Positions 8,241 through 16,014 of a stretch of DNA of 64,000 nt are shown piece by piece; within the stretch, counting starts at the first letter, position 1, and each line of letters begins with the position of its first letter. Under the pieces are notes generated by a model that saw only the letters and a program-made list of their open reading frames with translations, had not been told where the DNA came from and ran no database searches. Both the position numbers and the translations under genes were made by a program. Location: the NCBI GenBank assembly GCA_900769405.1, contig CAAGGL010000020.1, forward strand, positions 1 through 64,000, in the 5' to 3' direction. Origin of the DNA: an uncultured Alistipes sp. (lineage in GTDB: Bacteria; Bacteroidota; Bacteroidia; Bacteroidales; Rikenellaceae).

Positions 8241-9263
8241 ATGTTCCACTTCGACAGCGACTATATGGAGGGTGCGCACCCGCTGATTCTCGAACGTCTG
8301 GCAGAGATCAACTTCGAGAAGATCGGCGGTTACGGCAGTGACGACTACTGCGCCTCAGCCGCCGAGCGTATCAGCAAGGCGTGCGGTGCACCCGAGGCCG
8401 ATGTTCGCTTTCTGGTGGGTGGAACGCAGACCAATGCAACCATAATCCGTTCGATCCTGCGCCCCTATGAGGGTGTTGTGGCGGCGGATACGGGGCATAT
8501 TGCCGTGCACGAGTCGGGTGCGATCGAGGCGACGGGACACAAGGTGCTGACGATCGAGAATGTCGATGGAAAGCTCACCGCAGAGCGTCTTGATGCCTAC
8601 CTCGCGCGCGAGCGTGGCGACGAGAACCGCGACCACGCAGTGTGGAGCGGTATGGTTTACATCTCGCAGCCGACCGAGCTGGGTACGATCTATTCGCGTG
8701 CCGAGTTGGAGGCACTGAGCGAGGTTTGTCACCGCTGGGGATTGCCTCTGTTTGCCGATGGCGCGCGATTGGGTTATGCGCTGGCGGCTCCGACGGCCGA
8801 CTTCACGCTCGAAGATATGGCGCGTCTGTGCGATATATTCTATATAGGTGGCACGAAGGTCGGTGCGCTGATGGGTGAGGCGGTCGTGATGCCGCGTGGC
8901 GAGCAGATCGCACACTTCACCACGCTGATCAAACAGCAGGGCGCACTCTTGGCAAAGGGTTGGTTGCTCGGCGTGCAGTTCGATACGCTCTTCACCGACA
9001 ACCTCTACTTCGATATCGCCCGCAATGCGGTGCGTCAGGCCGAGCGCCTGAGCCGTGCTTTGGTCGAGAAGGGTTACGAATTGGCCTCGCCGACGCTCTC
9101 GAATCAGATCTTTCTGCGCCTCTCGCCCAAGCAGTTAGAGCATCTGTCGGCCGTAACTACGTTCAGCACGTGGGAGCGACAGGCGGAGTGCACCATTGTT
9201 CGCTTGGCGACGAGTTGGGCAACAACCGACAAGCAGGTTGACGACCTGATCAACGCTTTATAG
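8241..9263 (+). CDS. Low-specificity threonine aldolase / beta-eliminating lyase family
   Basis: A PLP enzyme of 340 residues, fold type I. MFHFDSDYMEGAHP is the typical N-terminus of the threonine aldolase family, and the Schiff-base lysine is Lys206 in YIGGTKVG. FADGARLG carries the Asp that pairs with the PLP ring nitrogen. The likely reaction is cleavage of threonine or allo-threonine to glycine and acetaldehyde. It is the last gene of the PBP-asd unit and ends just before a strong hairpin at 9287. Substrate range cannot be told from sequence; related family members include tyrosine phenol-lyase-like enzymes. Confidence 0.88.
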   Translation: MFHFDSDYMEGAHPLILERLAEINFEKIGGYGSDDYCASAAERISKACGAPEADVRFLVGGTQTNATIIRSILRPYEGVVAADTGHIAVHESGAIEATGHKVLTIENVDGKLTAERLDAYLARERGDENRDHAVWSGMVYISQPTELGTIYSRAELEALSEVCHRWGLPLFADGARLGYALAAPTADFTLEDMARLCDIFYIGGTKVGALMGEAVVMPRGEQIAHFTTLIKQQGALLAKGWLLGVQFDTLFTDNLYFDIARNAVRQAERLSRALVEKGYELASPTLSNQIFLRLSPKQLEHLSAVTTFSTWERQAECTIVRLATSWATTDKQVDDLINAL

Positions 9264-9286
9264 AGCACTCGCTCCGCTATACAAAA

Positions 9287-9319
9287 AAAATCCCTCGCCT
9301 TCATCGGGCGGGGGATTTT
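9287..9319. terminator. Bidirectional terminator
   Basis: AAAATCCCTCGCC / GGGCGGGGGATTTT form a 13-bp stem with one wobble, with A- and T-runs on either side. It separates the converging threonine aldolase and HlyIII genes and can serve both strands. Confidence 0.85.
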
Positions 9320-9339
9320 CGTTTCGGTCGGTCGGCAGC

Positions 9340-10008
9340 TTACAGCACAAACATCTGCAAGATCTTCCACGTTGCGATCATATGGCACACATCGCCTAAA
9401 ATCACAAAGATGTGGAACACCGAGTGGATATAGGGTATCTTCTTGAAACTATACAGCACCGCACCTGCGATATAAGCCACGCCCTCGCCAATAACCCACA
9501 ACATTATCGCCAAGCCGCAACACTCGTAGAAGGGTTTGAAGGCGACCAAAATGGTCAGTCCCATCAGGCAGTAGCAGACCGTTTCGAGATAGCTCTGCGC
9601 CTTCATCTTTCTGAAACTCAGCGCTGTGCCCACCACTGCACAAAGCCACACAAACGAGAAGATCACCACGGCCCACACCTTCTCGCCACCGCCAATCATT
9701 CCGATCAGCGTCACGGGCGAGTAGCTACCCGCAATGTGCCAATAGATTGCTGCGTGGTCGAATTTGCGGGCGAGAGCCTTAGCCTCAACCTTGCGGGCGG
9801 GAATGGCGTGATAGATCGTCGATGTGGCGTACGAGCTCACCACGCCGAAGATATAGAGCAGCAGGCTAATGGTCACCACGGGCGACTCGGCCACACTACC
9901 CTTCACCAGAAACAGCAGGCAGACAACAAGCCCCATCACAAGTCCTGCGGCGTGTGTCGAGCTATTGACGATCTCCTCGGGGAGCGAATATGCAGTCTGT
10001 TTTTTCAC
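9340..10008 (-). CDS. Hemolysin III / PAQR-family membrane protein
   Basis: An integral membrane protein of 222 residues with about seven hydrophobic segments. It has the metal-site pattern of the HlyIII/PAQR family: TSTIYHA (His), DHAAIYWHIAGSYSP (Asp) and HSVFHIFVILGD (two His) near the C-terminus. Despite the name, bacterial members are not established toxins; hydrolase activity on ceramide-like lipids is known for some eukaryotic PAQR relatives. It is the last gene of a minus-strand group ApbE - lipid kinase - AraC - HlyIII, 19 bases after the AraC gene. The neighbouring lipid kinase makes a lipid-related role plausible but unproven. Confidence 0.85.
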   Translation of the reverse strand: MKKQTAYSLPEEIVNSSTHAAGLVMGLVVCLLFLVKGSVAESPVVTISLLLYIFGVVSSYATSTIYHAIPARKVEAKALARKFDHAAIYWHIAGSYSPVTLIGMIGGGEKVWAVVIFSFVWLCAVVGTALSFRKMKAQSYLETVCYCLMGLTILVAFKPFYECCGLAIMLWVIGEGVAYIAGAVLYSFKKIPYIHSVFHIFVILGDVCHMIATWKILQMFVL

Positions 10009-10027
10009 CTCAAAATTCGATTAACGA

Positions 10028-10903
10028 CTAACCCTGACGCTTGAAACGCGAGGGCGAGTAACCCGTATGTTGCTTAAAATATTTACCGAAGAACGACTGC
10101 GTCGAGAAGTTCAGCGCATTGGCGATCTCCTGAATACTCATTCCCGAATACTTCAACAGCGTCTTGGCCTCCAAAATCACATACTCGTCGATCCAGCGCG
10201 CCGCCGTCTTGCCGCTGATATCCTTAATCACCGACGAGAGGTACTTTGGCGTGATGTTCATCTGCTCGGCATAGAACCCGACATTGCGCTCGCGCTTGTG
10301 GTGCTCCTGCAACAGCTGCGTGAACTGCTCGAAGATCACCTCGCAACGACCCTGCTTGGTGTGCAGTTCGCGACGCTGGTTGATATCCGACAAGATATAG
10401 AACGCGGTGGTGAACAGCGTCTGAATGATACTGCTCTTATGCAGCTCCTTATCCGAGCGCAACATCGTCTTAATCAGACCAAACAACTGACGAATCTCAG
10501 CCACATCAACATCGGTCAGATCGACGCAGGGCGACTTGCCAAAACGCAGATAGACCGGCAACGAGGTCGAGATATCGACCGGCACGTCCGAGATAAACTT
10601 ATGCGAAAAGGCTACCAAGTATGCACCTGCATCGTGGCTACACTCCACGCGATGCAACACGCTGTCGCTGTGGATATAGACCAACGTATTGGGTTTCAGG
10701 TCGTAGGTCTCCGTTCCCAGTGTCACGCGGGCCGTGCCTTGCATCACGATCATCGCCACGAAACCGTCGAATTGGGTTGCGACAACGGGGGCATTGCGGC
10801 GATTGATGTAGGCAATCACCAGGTCGTCCGAATAGTAGAACGGATCCGCTACATTGTTGCGAATCTCCGAAACCGATAATTTGTTGAATGTTGTGGTTGT
10901 CAT
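10028..10903 (-). CDS. AraC-family transcriptional regulator
   Basis: A protein of 291 residues. Residues 25-130 form a cupin-like sensing domain (VTLGTETYDLKPNTLVYI). Residues 190-290 are the double helix-turn-helix DNA-binding domain, with SIQEIANALNFSTQSFFGKYFK and the closing TGYSPSRFKRQ. The ligand is unknown. It lies between a lipid kinase gene (38 bases) and the HlyIII gene (19 bases) on the same strand, so it may control this small cluster or be co-transcribed with it. I saw no operator-like dyads. Confidence 0.9.
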   Translation of the reverse strand: MTTTTFNKLSVSEIRNNVADPFYYSDDLVIAYINRRNAPVVATQFDGFVAMIVMQGTARVTLGTETYDLKPNTLVYIHSDSVLHRVECSHDAGAYLVAFSHKFISDVPVDISTSLPVYLRFGKSPCVDLTDVDVAEIRQLFGLIKTMLRSDKELHKSSIIQTLFTTAFYILSDINQRRELHTKQGRCEVIFEQFTQLLQEHHKRERNVGFYAEQMNITPKYLSSVIKDISGKTAARWIDEYVILEAKTLLKYSGMSIQEIANALNFSTQSFFGKYFKQHTGYSPSRFKRQG

Positions 10904-10941
10904 TTATTAATGTTGGGTATTTCAGTTATAATCAATCACTT

Positions 10942-11835
10942 CTATGGGCGGATCACACGCAGCGCACCCGCACGGCAAACCATCTCGACGGGCAGTTCGG
11001 GACCGTGCTGACCATCGATATCGGTCGGCTCGCGACGTGGCGAGTCGATCGTGATGCGACTGCAATGGAAGTGCAACACATTGCGCGGCACCTCGCCTCC
11101 ACCTCTAAATATATAATGTAGGAACGTCGGTCCGACCGTCAGCGCAGGCAGCACACCCGCCTTCAAAACCAACACGTCGAGATAACCATCGTCCACCTCG
11201 GCCATCTTAGCCAGCGGGAAGTTGCCCGCCGTCTTGCCATTGAACGCCAACACGATCAGCGCATCGCCACTCCAATCGCCATCGTCCGAATGGATCTCGA
11301 TCGGAATCGGGTGCATCTTCACAAAGTCGATCGCACCGCCCATCACGTATGCAGCCTTGCCAATCGCATTTTTGAGCAGCGTGGGAGTGTGTTGCGACAC
11401 ATTGGTGAACAATCCAAAGCTGAACACATTGATAAAGCAACGACCATTCACCTCGCCGATGTCGGTCGGCTGGGGCTTACATTCGAGAATCTGACGACAC
11501 GCCTCGATCGGATTCGAGTGCATACCGATCGCCGACGCGAAATCATTCGCCGTACCAGACGGAATCACACCCAGCGGCAGGTCGAGCCCCTCGCGGAACA
11601 TCTCATTGACGATGTAGTTGACCGTTCCGTCGCCACCCGCCACCAGTAGGTGATCGTAGCTCGTGTCCAATCCTTCGAGCAGTGCCGAGGGCTCCACCTC
11701 GAAGTCAATCTCGCGCACCTCCAACTCGGTGTCGTGCTCGGCATAGAACTCCACGATGCGATCGATCGACATCGCTATCGAGGTGATACCCAGACCCGAA
11801 CGTGGATTATATATCAAACGTGCTCGTTTCATCAT
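10942..11835 (-). CDS. YegS/diacylglycerol kinase-family lipid kinase
   Basis: A protein of 297 residues with the DAGK catalytic fold. NPRSG near residue 11, the nucleotide-binding GGDGTVNYIVNEM around residues 65-77 and GVIPSGTANDFASAIG (89-104) are diagnostic. It should phosphorylate a lipid alcohol such as diacylglycerol or a sphingoid base at the inner membrane face. Bacteroidales make sphingolipids, so a sphingoid substrate is possible, but the sequence does not decide. It starts 3 bases after the apbE stop, indicating co-transcription. Length is normal. Confidence 0.88.
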   Translation of the reverse strand: MMKRARLIYNPRSGLGITSIAMSIDRIVEFYAEHDTELEVREIDFEVEPSALLEGLDTSYDHLLVAGGDGTVNYIVNEMFREGLDLPLGVIPSGTANDFASAIGMHSNPIEACRQILECKPQPTDIGEVNGRCFINVFSFGLFTNVSQHTPTLLKNAIGKAAYVMGGAIDFVKMHPIPIEIHSDDGDWSGDALIVLAFNGKTAGNFPLAKMAEVDDGYLDVLVLKAGVLPALTVGPTFLHYIFRGGGEVPRNVLHFHCSRITIDSPRREPTDIDGQHGPELPVEMVCRAGALRVIRP

Positions 11836-11838
11836 TCA

Positions 11839-12876
11839 CTATTTGATCAAAGCCTCCATTCCGGGGGTGTACCACACCTCGAAGTCCTCCTCCGCGCCCT
11901 CGGGAGCCGCCGAAATCAGGTAGGCATCGACGCCGTCAATACCCGAAATCACCATCTTCGCGCGCTCCAAACCGAGCGACATACACATCGTACCGAGTGC
12001 ATCGGCCTCAGCCGCCGTCGGAGCAATGACCGTCGCCGACAGCAGGTTGGTGATGACACTCTCGCCCGTCTTGGGATTTATCGTGTGGGCAATCTTGCGC
12101 CCCTCATTATCAATATAGTATCGGCGATAGTTGCCCGACGTTGCCAGCGAGCGGTCGCTCATCGTGATAATCACCTGACAATTCTCACCAGGGTTCATAT
12201 TGCCGTCGTAGGGCGAATCGACCGCAATGCGCCAATCGCTACCCTTCGGATTGCGACCGCGGCAGGTGATCTCGCCACCAACCTCGACCATATACTCCTC
12301 AATGCCCAGGCGCTCGATCTCGGCCGCAATGCAATCGACCGTATAACCCTTGGCTATCGAGTTGAAATCGAGGCGCAGACGCGGATCGCTCTTGACGATT
12401 CGCTCCTCCTCGATCAGCACCTTCTCCATTCCGACAAACTCCAACAACGAGTCGATATTGGGTTGCTGCTGCGCCTTGCCGCCCGCAAAACCGTATGCCT
12501 CGGTCAGCGGTGCAACGGTCACGTCGTACATACCGTCGCTGATCGCGTTGACACCTCGTGCCAAGCTGATAATCTGGCGGATATGCATATCGGTCGAATC
12601 GGTATGATTGCGATTGATTCGGCTCAGTAGCGAGGTCGAATCGAAGATCGACATCGAGGCGGTCATCTCGGCAAAAGTAGCCTCGGCCGCCGCGCTGATT
12701 TCGGGAATACGACCCGACTCGGCACGCGCAATGATTCGGTAGGTCGTACCGATACCGAAGCCCTCGATACGAACATACTCGTCCGTAGCGGGTTGAGCGC
12801 AGCCAAACATCGACAACGCCACCAACGCCACCATCACAAAACGGCAGAAAAATTCGACTCTCAACCTTCTATTCAT
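11839..12876 (-). CDS. apbE: FAD:protein FMN transferase, lipoprotein
   Basis: A protein of 345 residues that attaches FMN from FAD to Thr or Ser of target proteins, for example subunits of NQR and RNF, on the periplasmic side. The N-terminus is a lipoprotein signal ending ALSMFGC. Diagnostic segments are DFNSIAKGYTVD (around residue 165), SGNYRRYY, HTINPKTG and AEADALGTM, with the metal-binding Asp in the last. The ATG at 12876 is preferred to a TTG at 12897 because the lipoprotein signal then has normal length. It heads the minus-strand group reading into the lipid kinase, with a clear promoter upstream. Confidence 0.92.
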   Translation of the reverse strand: MNRRLRVEFFCRFVMVALVALSMFGCAQPATDEYVRIEGFGIGTTYRIIARAESGRIPEISAAAEATFAEMTASMSIFDSTSLLSRINRNHTDSTDMHIRQIISLARGVNAISDGMYDVTVAPLTEAYGFAGGKAQQQPNIDSLLEFVGMEKVLIEEERIVKSDPRLRLDFNSIAKGYTVDCIAAEIERLGIEEYMVEVGGEITCRGRNPKGSDWRIAVDSPYDGNMNPGENCQVIITMSDRSLATSGNYRRYYIDNEGRKIAHTINPKTGESVITNLLSATVIAPTAAEADALGTMCMSLGLERAKMVISGIDGVDAYLISAAPEGAEEDFEVWYTPGMEALIK

Positions 12877-12943
12877 CTCACAAATAATTAGATTCAACAG
12901 GGTCGCTTTACCCCAAAGAGGGCGTTACGACCAAAATACACGA

Positions 12944-12974
12944 CAAAGATAACAATTTTCGTATTATTTTGCAA
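12944..12974 (-). promoter_or_regulatory. Promoter of the apbE group
   Basis: On the minus strand TATCTTTG (12944-12951) lies 20 bases downstream of TTG (12972-12974), the normal Bacteroidetes spacing. The leader to the apbE ATG is about 60 bases. Confidence 0.7.
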
Positions 12975-13015
12975 CAAGCACCAAAAAATCTTCCACATAA
13001 AATTTAGGTAAAACA

Positions 13016-13046
13016 TTGGTTGTTTGATAAAAAAGTCCTACCTTTG
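13016..13046 (+). promoter_or_regulatory. Promoter of rpsO
   Basis: TTG (13016-13018), a 20-base gap and TACCTTTG (13039-13046). Transcription would begin near 13052 and give a leader of about 65 bases. Confidence 0.75.
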
Positions 13047-13118
13047 CGCCCACGCTCTGGTGGTATTCGATAAGGCGAATCCATCGTAGAGTGGAACCAT
13101 AAAAAAATTAAACTATTT
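13047..13118 (+). promoter_or_regulatory. Structured rpsO leader
   Basis: The leader can fold with an outer CGCTCT / AGAG(T)G pairing and an inner ATTCG-ataagg-CGAAT stem, leaving GG-CC contacts between them. Ribosomal protein S15 commonly represses its own mRNA through such leaders. This is a candidate, not a match to a described S15 motif that I can confirm. Confidence 0.4.
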
Positions 13119-13391
13119 ATGAGCTATTTATCAGCAGAGAAAAAGCAGGAGCTTTTCGGTCAGTACGGCAAGTCTAACACCGATACCGGTTCGCCTGAGA
13201 GCCAGATCGCATTGTTTTCGTACCGTATCAGCCACCTTACAGATCACCTCAAAAGCAACAAGCACGACTACGGCACCCAGCGCGCACTGCTGCGCTTGGT
13301 AGGTAAGCGTCGTAAGTTGTTGATGTACTTGAAGGAAGTTGACATCGAGCGCTACCGCGCAATCGTTAAGGCCCTCAACCTCCGTAAGTAA
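13119..13391 (+). CDS. rpsO: 30S ribosomal protein S15
   Basis: A protein of 90 residues, the full family length. It binds the central domain of 16S rRNA early in small-subunit assembly. The family signature runs from DTGSPESQIALFSYRI through HLKSNKHDYGTQRALLRLV to GKRRKLLMYLK. The preserved bacterial order rpsO-pnp is seen, with a structured 132-base spacer before pnp. Regulation by S15 binding to the leader is plausible. Confidence 0.97.
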   Translation: MSYLSAEKKQELFGQYGKSNTDTGSPESQIALFSYRISHLTDHLKSNKHDYGTQRALLRLVGKRRKLLMYLKEVDIERYRAIVKALNLRK

Positions 13392-13395
13392 GAGG

Positions 13396-13481
13396 AAGTA
13401 CACGAGGCAAAGTCGCAATGAAGGCAATTTGCAAAGAATTGCCTTCATTTGCGTACTTAGAGCGCACATCGTCGGTGCGCT
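13396..13481 (+). promoter_or_regulatory. Tandem hairpins between rpsO and pnp
   Basis: A perfect 13-bp stem AATGAAGGCAATT / AATTGCCTTCATT (13417-13449), extended by outer AAGTAC/GTACTT pairing, is followed by AGCGCAC-atcgtcg-GTGCGCT (13461-13481). Neither has a long T-run. In E. coli an RNase III stem-loop at this place controls pnp mRNA; a similar processing or attenuating role is inferred. Confidence 0.5.
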
Positions 13482-13523
13482 TTCAAAATGAAACACAAGA
13501 GGTAAAAAAATAAACAAAACAAG

Positions 13524-15752
13524 ATGTACAACGCAACACAGAAGGTGATTAAATTGAGCGGCGATCGCGAGATTATCATCGAAACAGGTAAGTTGGCTAA
13601 GCAGGCCGACGGTTCGGTTGTGGTAAAGCAGGGCGACACTATGCTGCTGGCAACAGTTGTCGCTGCAAAGGACGCTAAGCCCGATACCGACTTTATGCCC
13701 TTACAGGTAGATTACAAAGAGAAATACGCTTCGTGCGGACGATTCCCCGGCGGCTTCCTCAAACGTGAGGCTCGCCCCGGCGACAACGAAATCCTCGTTG
13801 CTCGTCTGATCGACCGCGCATTGCGCCCCCTTTTCCCCTCGGATTTCCACGCTGAGGTATATGTTACGGTTAATCTGATCTCGGCTGACAAGGATATTCA
13901 GGCTGACGCTCTGGCAGGTTTGGCTGCGTCGGCTGCTTTGGCAGTTTCGGATATTCCGTTCGGCGGCCCCATCTCGGAGGTTCGCGTAGCTCGCATCAAC
14001 GGCGAGTTCATCATCAACCCCACCTTCTCGCAGATGAAGGATGTGGACCTCGACATTATGGTCGGCGGTACCATCGACAACATCTTGATGGTCGAGGGTG
14101 AGATGAAGGAGGTTTCTGAGGAGGTTATGCTCAACGCAATTATGTTCGCTCACGAGGAGATCAAGAAGCACTGCGCAGTTCAGATCGAGCTGAGCAAGGA
14201 GCTGGGTAAGGACGTTAAGCGCACCTACTGCCACGAGGTGAACGACGAGGAGTTGCGTCAGCAGATCATCGCCGAGACCTACGACAAGGCTTACGCAGTT
14301 GCTACCAGCGGTACCGCAAAGCACGAGCGTGCTGAAGCATTCGAGGCTATCGAGGCTGAGTTCGCTGCTCGCTACACCGAGGAGGAGCTCGAAGAGAAGT
14401 TGCCGCTGATCAAGCGTTACTTCCACGACGACGTTCAGAAGAAGGCTATGCGTAATATGATCCTCGATGAGGGTATGCGTCTGGACGGCCGTAAGTGCAA
14501 CGAGATCCGCCCCATCTGGTGCGAGATCAACTATCTGCCCGCAGCTCACGGTTCGGCTATCTTCACCCGTGGTGAAACTCAGTCGCTGACCACCGTAACT
14601 TTGGGTACGAAGCTTGACGAGAAGCAGATCGACGAGGTATTGGTACAGGGTACCGAGCAGTTCGTTCTGCACTATAACTTCCCCCCCTTCTCGACCGGTG
14701 AGGCTAAGGCATCGCGCGGTTTGAGCCGTCGCGAGATCGGTCACGGTCACCTGGCTTGGCGTGCGTTGAAGCCGATGGTTCCCGTTGGCGAGGAGAATCC
14801 CTATGCAGTTCGCGTAGTGAGCGATATCTTGGAGTCGAACGGTTCGTCGTCGATGGCTACCGTTTGCGCAGGTACTCTGGCTCTGATGGATTCGGGCTTG
14901 AAGATCAAGAAGCCCGTTTCGGGTATCGCAATGGGTCTGATCACCGATACCAACAGCGGTAAGTATGCCGTTCTGTCGGATATCTTGGGTGACGAGGACC
15001 ACTTGGGTGATATGGACTTCAAGGTTACGGGTACCCGCGACGGTATCACCGCAACCCAGATGGATATTAAGGTTGATGGTCTGTCGTATGAGGTGCTGGC
15101 TAAGGCATTGCAGCAGGCTAAGGAGGGTCGTCTGCACATCCTCGACAAGATGACTGAGTGCATCGCCGAGCCTCGTGAGGACTTCAAGCCCTTCGTACCC
15201 CGCATCGTTCAGATCTCGATTCCTTCGGAGTTCATCGGTGCTGTTATCGGCCCCGGCGGTAAGGTAATCCAGGAGATGCAGAAGCAGACCGGTACCACCA
15301 TCACCATCACCGAGGCTGACAACAAGGGTATCGTTGATATCTTCGGTCAGGATAAAGAGGCTATCGACGCAGCTCTGGCTCGCATCAAGGCTATCGTAGC
15401 TATCCCCGAGGTAGGTGAGATCTACAACGGTAAGATCAAGTCGATCGTAGCGTTCGGCGCATTCGTTGAGATCCTCCCCGGTAAGGACGCTCTGCTGCAC
15501 ATCTCGGAGATCGGCCACCGCCGCTACGAGACTATGGAGGAGACCGGTCTGAAAGAGGGCGATATGATCGAGGTTAAGTTGATCGGCGTTGATCCCAAGA
15601 CCAACAAGCTCAAATTGTCGCGCAAGGTATTGTTGCCCCGCGAGGAGGGAGCTGAGGAGGAGCGTCGCGCACCCCGCCGCGAGCACGATCACAACGAGCA
15701 CCGTGGTCCCCGCCGCGACAACCGCGAGCGTCGTCCCAAGCGCGAGGAGTAA
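13524..15752 (+). CDS. pnp: Polyribonucleotide nucleotidyltransferase (PNPase)
   Basis: A phosphorolytic 3'-5' exoribonuclease of 742 residues for mRNA decay and RNA quality control. Two RNase PH-like cores are separated by an alpha-helical region: GRFPGGFLKREARP in the first, and RGETQSLTTVTLGT with IKKPVSGIAMGLI in the second. The KH domain has VIGPGGKVIQEMQKQTG near residue 575, and the S1 domain (about 630-700) has AFGAFVEILPGKDALLHISEI. The C-terminal 40 residues are a charged tail rich in Arg, Glu and His. The tail varies among species. Codon use is strongly biased towards a narrow set, as expected for high expression. Confidence 0.97.
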   Translation: MYNATQKVIKLSGDREIIIETGKLAKQADGSVVVKQGDTMLLATVVAAKDAKPDTDFMPLQVDYKEKYASCGRFPGGFLKREARPGDNEILVARLIDRALRPLFPSDFHAEVYVTVNLISADKDIQADALAGLAASAALAVSDIPFGGPISEVRVARINGEFIINPTFSQMKDVDLDIMVGGTIDNILMVEGEMKEVSEEVMLNAIMFAHEEIKKHCAVQIELSKELGKDVKRTYCHEVNDEELRQQIIAETYDKAYAVATSGTAKHERAEAFEAIEAEFAARYTEEELEEKLPLIKRYFHDDVQKKAMRNMILDEGMRLDGRKCNEIRPIWCEINYLPAAHGSAIFTRGETQSLTTVTLGTKLDEKQIDEVLVQGTEQFVLHYNFPPFSTGEAKASRGLSRREIGHGHLAWRALKPMVPVGEENPYAVRVVSDILESNGSSSMATVCAGTLALMDSGLKIKKPVSGIAMGLITDTNSGKYAVLSDILGDEDHLGDMDFKVTGTRDGITATQMDIKVDGLSYEVLAKALQQAKEGRLHILDKMTECIAEPREDFKPFVPRIVQISIPSEFIGAVIGPGGKVIQEMQKQTGTTITITEADNKGIVDIFGQDKEAIDAALARIKAIVAIPEVGEIYNGKIKSIVAFGAFVEILPGKDALLHISEIGHRRYETMEETGLKEGDMIEVKLIGVDPKTNKLKLSRKVLLPREEGAEEERRAPRREHDHNEHRGPRRDNRERRPKREE

Positions 15753-15798
15753 TCACTCGAAGGTGAGTTGAGCCACTCGCGACATAGCTCAACAACAG

Positions 15799-15849
15799 AA
15801 AAAGCAACCGAATGCCAGATTTTTTTGAGCAATCGGTTGCTTTTTTTTT
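15799..15849 (+). terminator. pnp terminator
   Basis: GCAACCGA (15804-15811) pairs with TCGGTTGC (15833-15840), followed by ten T. The -33 element of the next promoter overlaps its downstream arm. Confidence 0.85.
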
Positions 15850-15867
15850 ATTTTTAGATTATATTTG
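15837..15867 (+). promoter_or_regulatory. Promoter of the OmpA/TPR lipoprotein gene
   Basis: TTG (15837-15839), a 20-base gap and TATATTTG (15860-15867). The predicted leader is about 140 bases long and contains alternating GCGC-rich and A/T-rich stretches, unusually long for this window. Confidence 0.7.
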
Positions 15868-16014
15868 CATATTCTATGTGCGTATATGCGCGATGTGCGC
15901 GTTGCGAGCGTGTACCATTAAGCGAACATGCGAGGCATAGGATATGTGTAACAGATTGAGTAACAGGCAATAACAAAACTTAAATAATTCAAACATTTTA
16001 ATTTAACACTCACT

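Noticed and set aside
13701..15701. Open frame of 666 codons antisense to pnp
   Set aside because: Shadow of codon bias, no start signals, no domain.
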